The translations under genes were made by a program, and so were the position numbers. Below are positions 42,127-42,839 of a stretch of 42,839 nucleotides of DNA, in pieces. Source of the stretch: Deltaproteobacteria bacterium (GTDB taxonomy: Bacteria; Desulfobacterota; WTBG01; JAGOGO01); NCBI GenBank assembly GCA_016935335.1, contig JAFGRE010000077.1, positions 1-42,839 on the forward strand, written 5' to 3'. A model generated the notes under the pieces. The model saw nothing but the letters and a program-made list of their open reading frames with translations, did no database searches and was not told the origin of the DNA. Each line of letters begins with the position of its first letter. The first letter of the stretch is position 1.

Positions 42127-42471
42127 TTATCCGAAAAAGCAGCCATAAGGATCTTTATCAATTTCCTGAACCAACAGTCCTAAGTCTTTATCCGAATCTT
42201 TTGGTTCGTACCTCTCCCATTTCCCACTTGCTCTTTTCCAATAAAGCTTCCAAATATTCCGGCTTTTAACATATGTTAACTTAGCAAATGGCAACTTAGT
42301 GTGCTCTTTGGGATTGTTCCAAACAGGGCGGACTTCATAAATAAAAACATCCTGTTTTTCTACATCATATTCGAATCGCAATTTGTCTTTTAAGTGTGCT
42401 GGGGTTCTCTGAGAACAAAGTCCTCCAACTTCATTTTTTATCCTCTGACGGTCAATTTCTGAGAAAGCCAT
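42127..42471 (-). CDS. DUF3024-like protein (cassette ORF)
   Basis: A 114-residue protein with the features I associate with DUF3024: MAFSEIDRQRIKNEV at the start, FIYEVRPVWNNPKEHTKLPFAKLTY and IWKLYWKRASGKWERYEP in the middle, and the ending DPYGCFFG. Function is unknown; such genes are often carried on mobile cassettes. It is followed within 7 nt by attC-like site 1 and preceded by a small ORF on the same strand. Codon use is more AT-rich than in the neighbouring core genes, consistent with transfer. Confidence 0.8.
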   Translation of the reverse strand: MAFSEIDRQRIKNEVGGLCSQRTPAHLKDKLRFEYDVEKQDVFIYEVRPVWNNPKEHTKLPFAKLTYVKSRNIWKLYWKRASGKWERYEPKDSDKDLGLLVQEIDKDPYGCFFG

Positions 42472-42540
42472 TTTTTGTGATCCCGGAATGATATGATTGG
42501 TGCCGCTTCTACTTTTTAAATTTTGGCCACTGATTGAAAC

Positions 42541-42696
42541 CTATTTCAGGTCAGGGTCGTTAGCTCTGAATTTCAAAATCAACTCTATTTCCTTTTGGGT
42601 TATTTCTGAACGGGATGCCGATTCAGATCCCCAAAAAATTTCCTTTCGAATTGAAAAATCGCGCTTTTGTTCACGGGTAAAATCCTTTTCATTCAC
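42541..42696 (-). CDS. Small charged hypothetical protein (51 residues, cassette ORF)
   Basis: From GTG at 42696: VNEKDFTREQKRDFSIRK, then SEITQKEIELILKFRANDPDLK. A longer frame from 42771 runs back through the attC-like site and is unlikely to be the true start. The start lies 8 nt after attC-like site 2, as expected for a cassette gene. No family recognised. AAGGAA is right before the GTG, so initiation is not certain. Confidence 0.4.
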   Translation of the reverse strand: MNEKDFTREQKRDFSIRKEIFWGSESASRSEITQKEIELILKFRANDPDLK

Positions 42697-42703
42697 TTCC
42701 TTC

Positions 42704-42760
42704 GGCTTACGATTGAACTCACCAGGCGCCTTAGCGAGCTGGTGAAGTGAATTGTTATGC
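42704..42760 (-). other. attC-like recombination site 2
   Basis: On the minus strand GCATAAC ... GTAAGCC, with arms CACCAG/CTGGTG and TTCAC/GTGAG-like outer pairs around a 12-nt loop. The GTAAGCC core is one to two bases off the GTTRRRY consensus, so the site is degenerate. It joins the end of the toxin fragment to the start of the next cassette ORF. Confidence 0.5.
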
Positions 42761-42839
42761 CTTGATTTCATCTATTGGCAATATTTGTTTCCCATGTCGA
42801 ACGGTTAATATGGAAATTTGTTTTGTTTCGACATGATAG
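42755..42839 (-). CDS. C-terminal end of a ParE/RelE-like toxin, cut by the window edge
   Basis: The last 27 codons are visible and end in KQILPIDEIKA and TAA. Strand-like ISILTVRHGKQ plus LPIDEI is the usual C-terminus of ParE/RelE-family toxins. The TAA stop lies inside the GCATAAC box of attC-like site 2, as is common in integron cassettes. Toxin-antitoxin pairs are frequent cassette cargo. The antitoxin and the rest of the toxin would lie beyond the right edge. Confidence 0.55.
   Translation of the reverse strand, partial: YHVETKQISILTVRHGKQILPIDEIKA

Noticed and set aside
1-42839. CRISPR array, rRNA genes, prophage or insertion-sequence transposase
   Set aside because: No regular spaced repeats, no rRNA signature and no recognisable transposase or phage gene were seen in the window.

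Overview
The window reads as a chromosomal segment of an anaerobic Gram-negative bacterium, most likely Desulfobacterota (former Deltaproteobacteria). This is inferred from gene content, not from a marker search. It carries desulfoferrodoxin, rubrerythrin-like diiron proteins, rubredoxin, PerR, a Ni carbon-monoxide dehydrogenase, a predicted selenoprotein, an RpoH-type sigma factor, an E. coli-type DgkA, and a tRNA without an encoded CCA end. Coding density is high and base composition is moderate.

Layout. 1-880: a gene cut by the left edge and a vapBC toxin-antitoxin pair whose promoter region holds two operator-like repeats of the same geometry. 880-5500: a small conserved protein, an acyl-CoA synthetase, a YkgJ-type cysteine-cluster protein with a SixA-like phosphatase, and a MinD/FlhG-type ATPase. 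5500-10230 (minus strand): a methyltransferase translationally coupled to an unusual zinc-ribbon/NUDIX/RsbRD-like fusion, a small unknown protein, a PPC-domain protein and NADP-isocitrate dehydrogenase. 10500-24120 (plus strand): the housekeeping core, with rpoH, a TIGR03960-type radical SAM protein, RNase G, rplU-rpsF-rpsR-rplI, dnaB, dnaK, a CDP-alcohol phosphatidyltransferase, a DUF1844 protein, ispE and tRNA-Gln(TTG).

24440-36630 is almost entirely on the minus strand and forms an oxygen/peroxide-defence region. It starts (right end) with a sigma-70-like promoter overlapped by a PerR-box-like site. The order is then a short ORF, a zinc-ribbon protein, perR, cooS, an exported thioredoxin-like lipoprotein, an exported peroxiredoxin, a glutaredoxin-like selenoprotein with an in-frame TGA and SECIS-like hairpin, thiol peroxidase, a diiron protein, desulfoferrodoxin, a flavodoxin-domain protein, a YyaL/DUF255 protein, a decayed rhodanese gene, a second diiron protein, a DUF4177-like protein, a BASS-type transporter and rubredoxin. 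Together these could reduce superoxide and peroxide with electrons from rubredoxin, flavodoxin or thiol carriers. Whether CO oxidation by CooS feeds that electron pool is inference only.

36740-41740: a D-aminoacylase-like amidohydrolase, an orphan PAS histidine kinase, a double-GAF diguanylate cyclase and diacylglycerol kinase. 41870-42839: three back-to-back palindromes, then what looks like the distal end of an integron-type cassette array: two attC-like imperfect palindromes, a DUF3024-like ORF, a 51-residue ORF, and the C-terminus of a ParE/RelE-like toxin cut by the window edge.

The items most worth attention are the hidden selenoprotein (32023-32259), the PerR-box/short-ORF leader (36465-36625), the NUDIX-RsbRD fusion (5529-6536), the C9-tract frameshift in rpsF (16936-16944) and the cassette-like right end.
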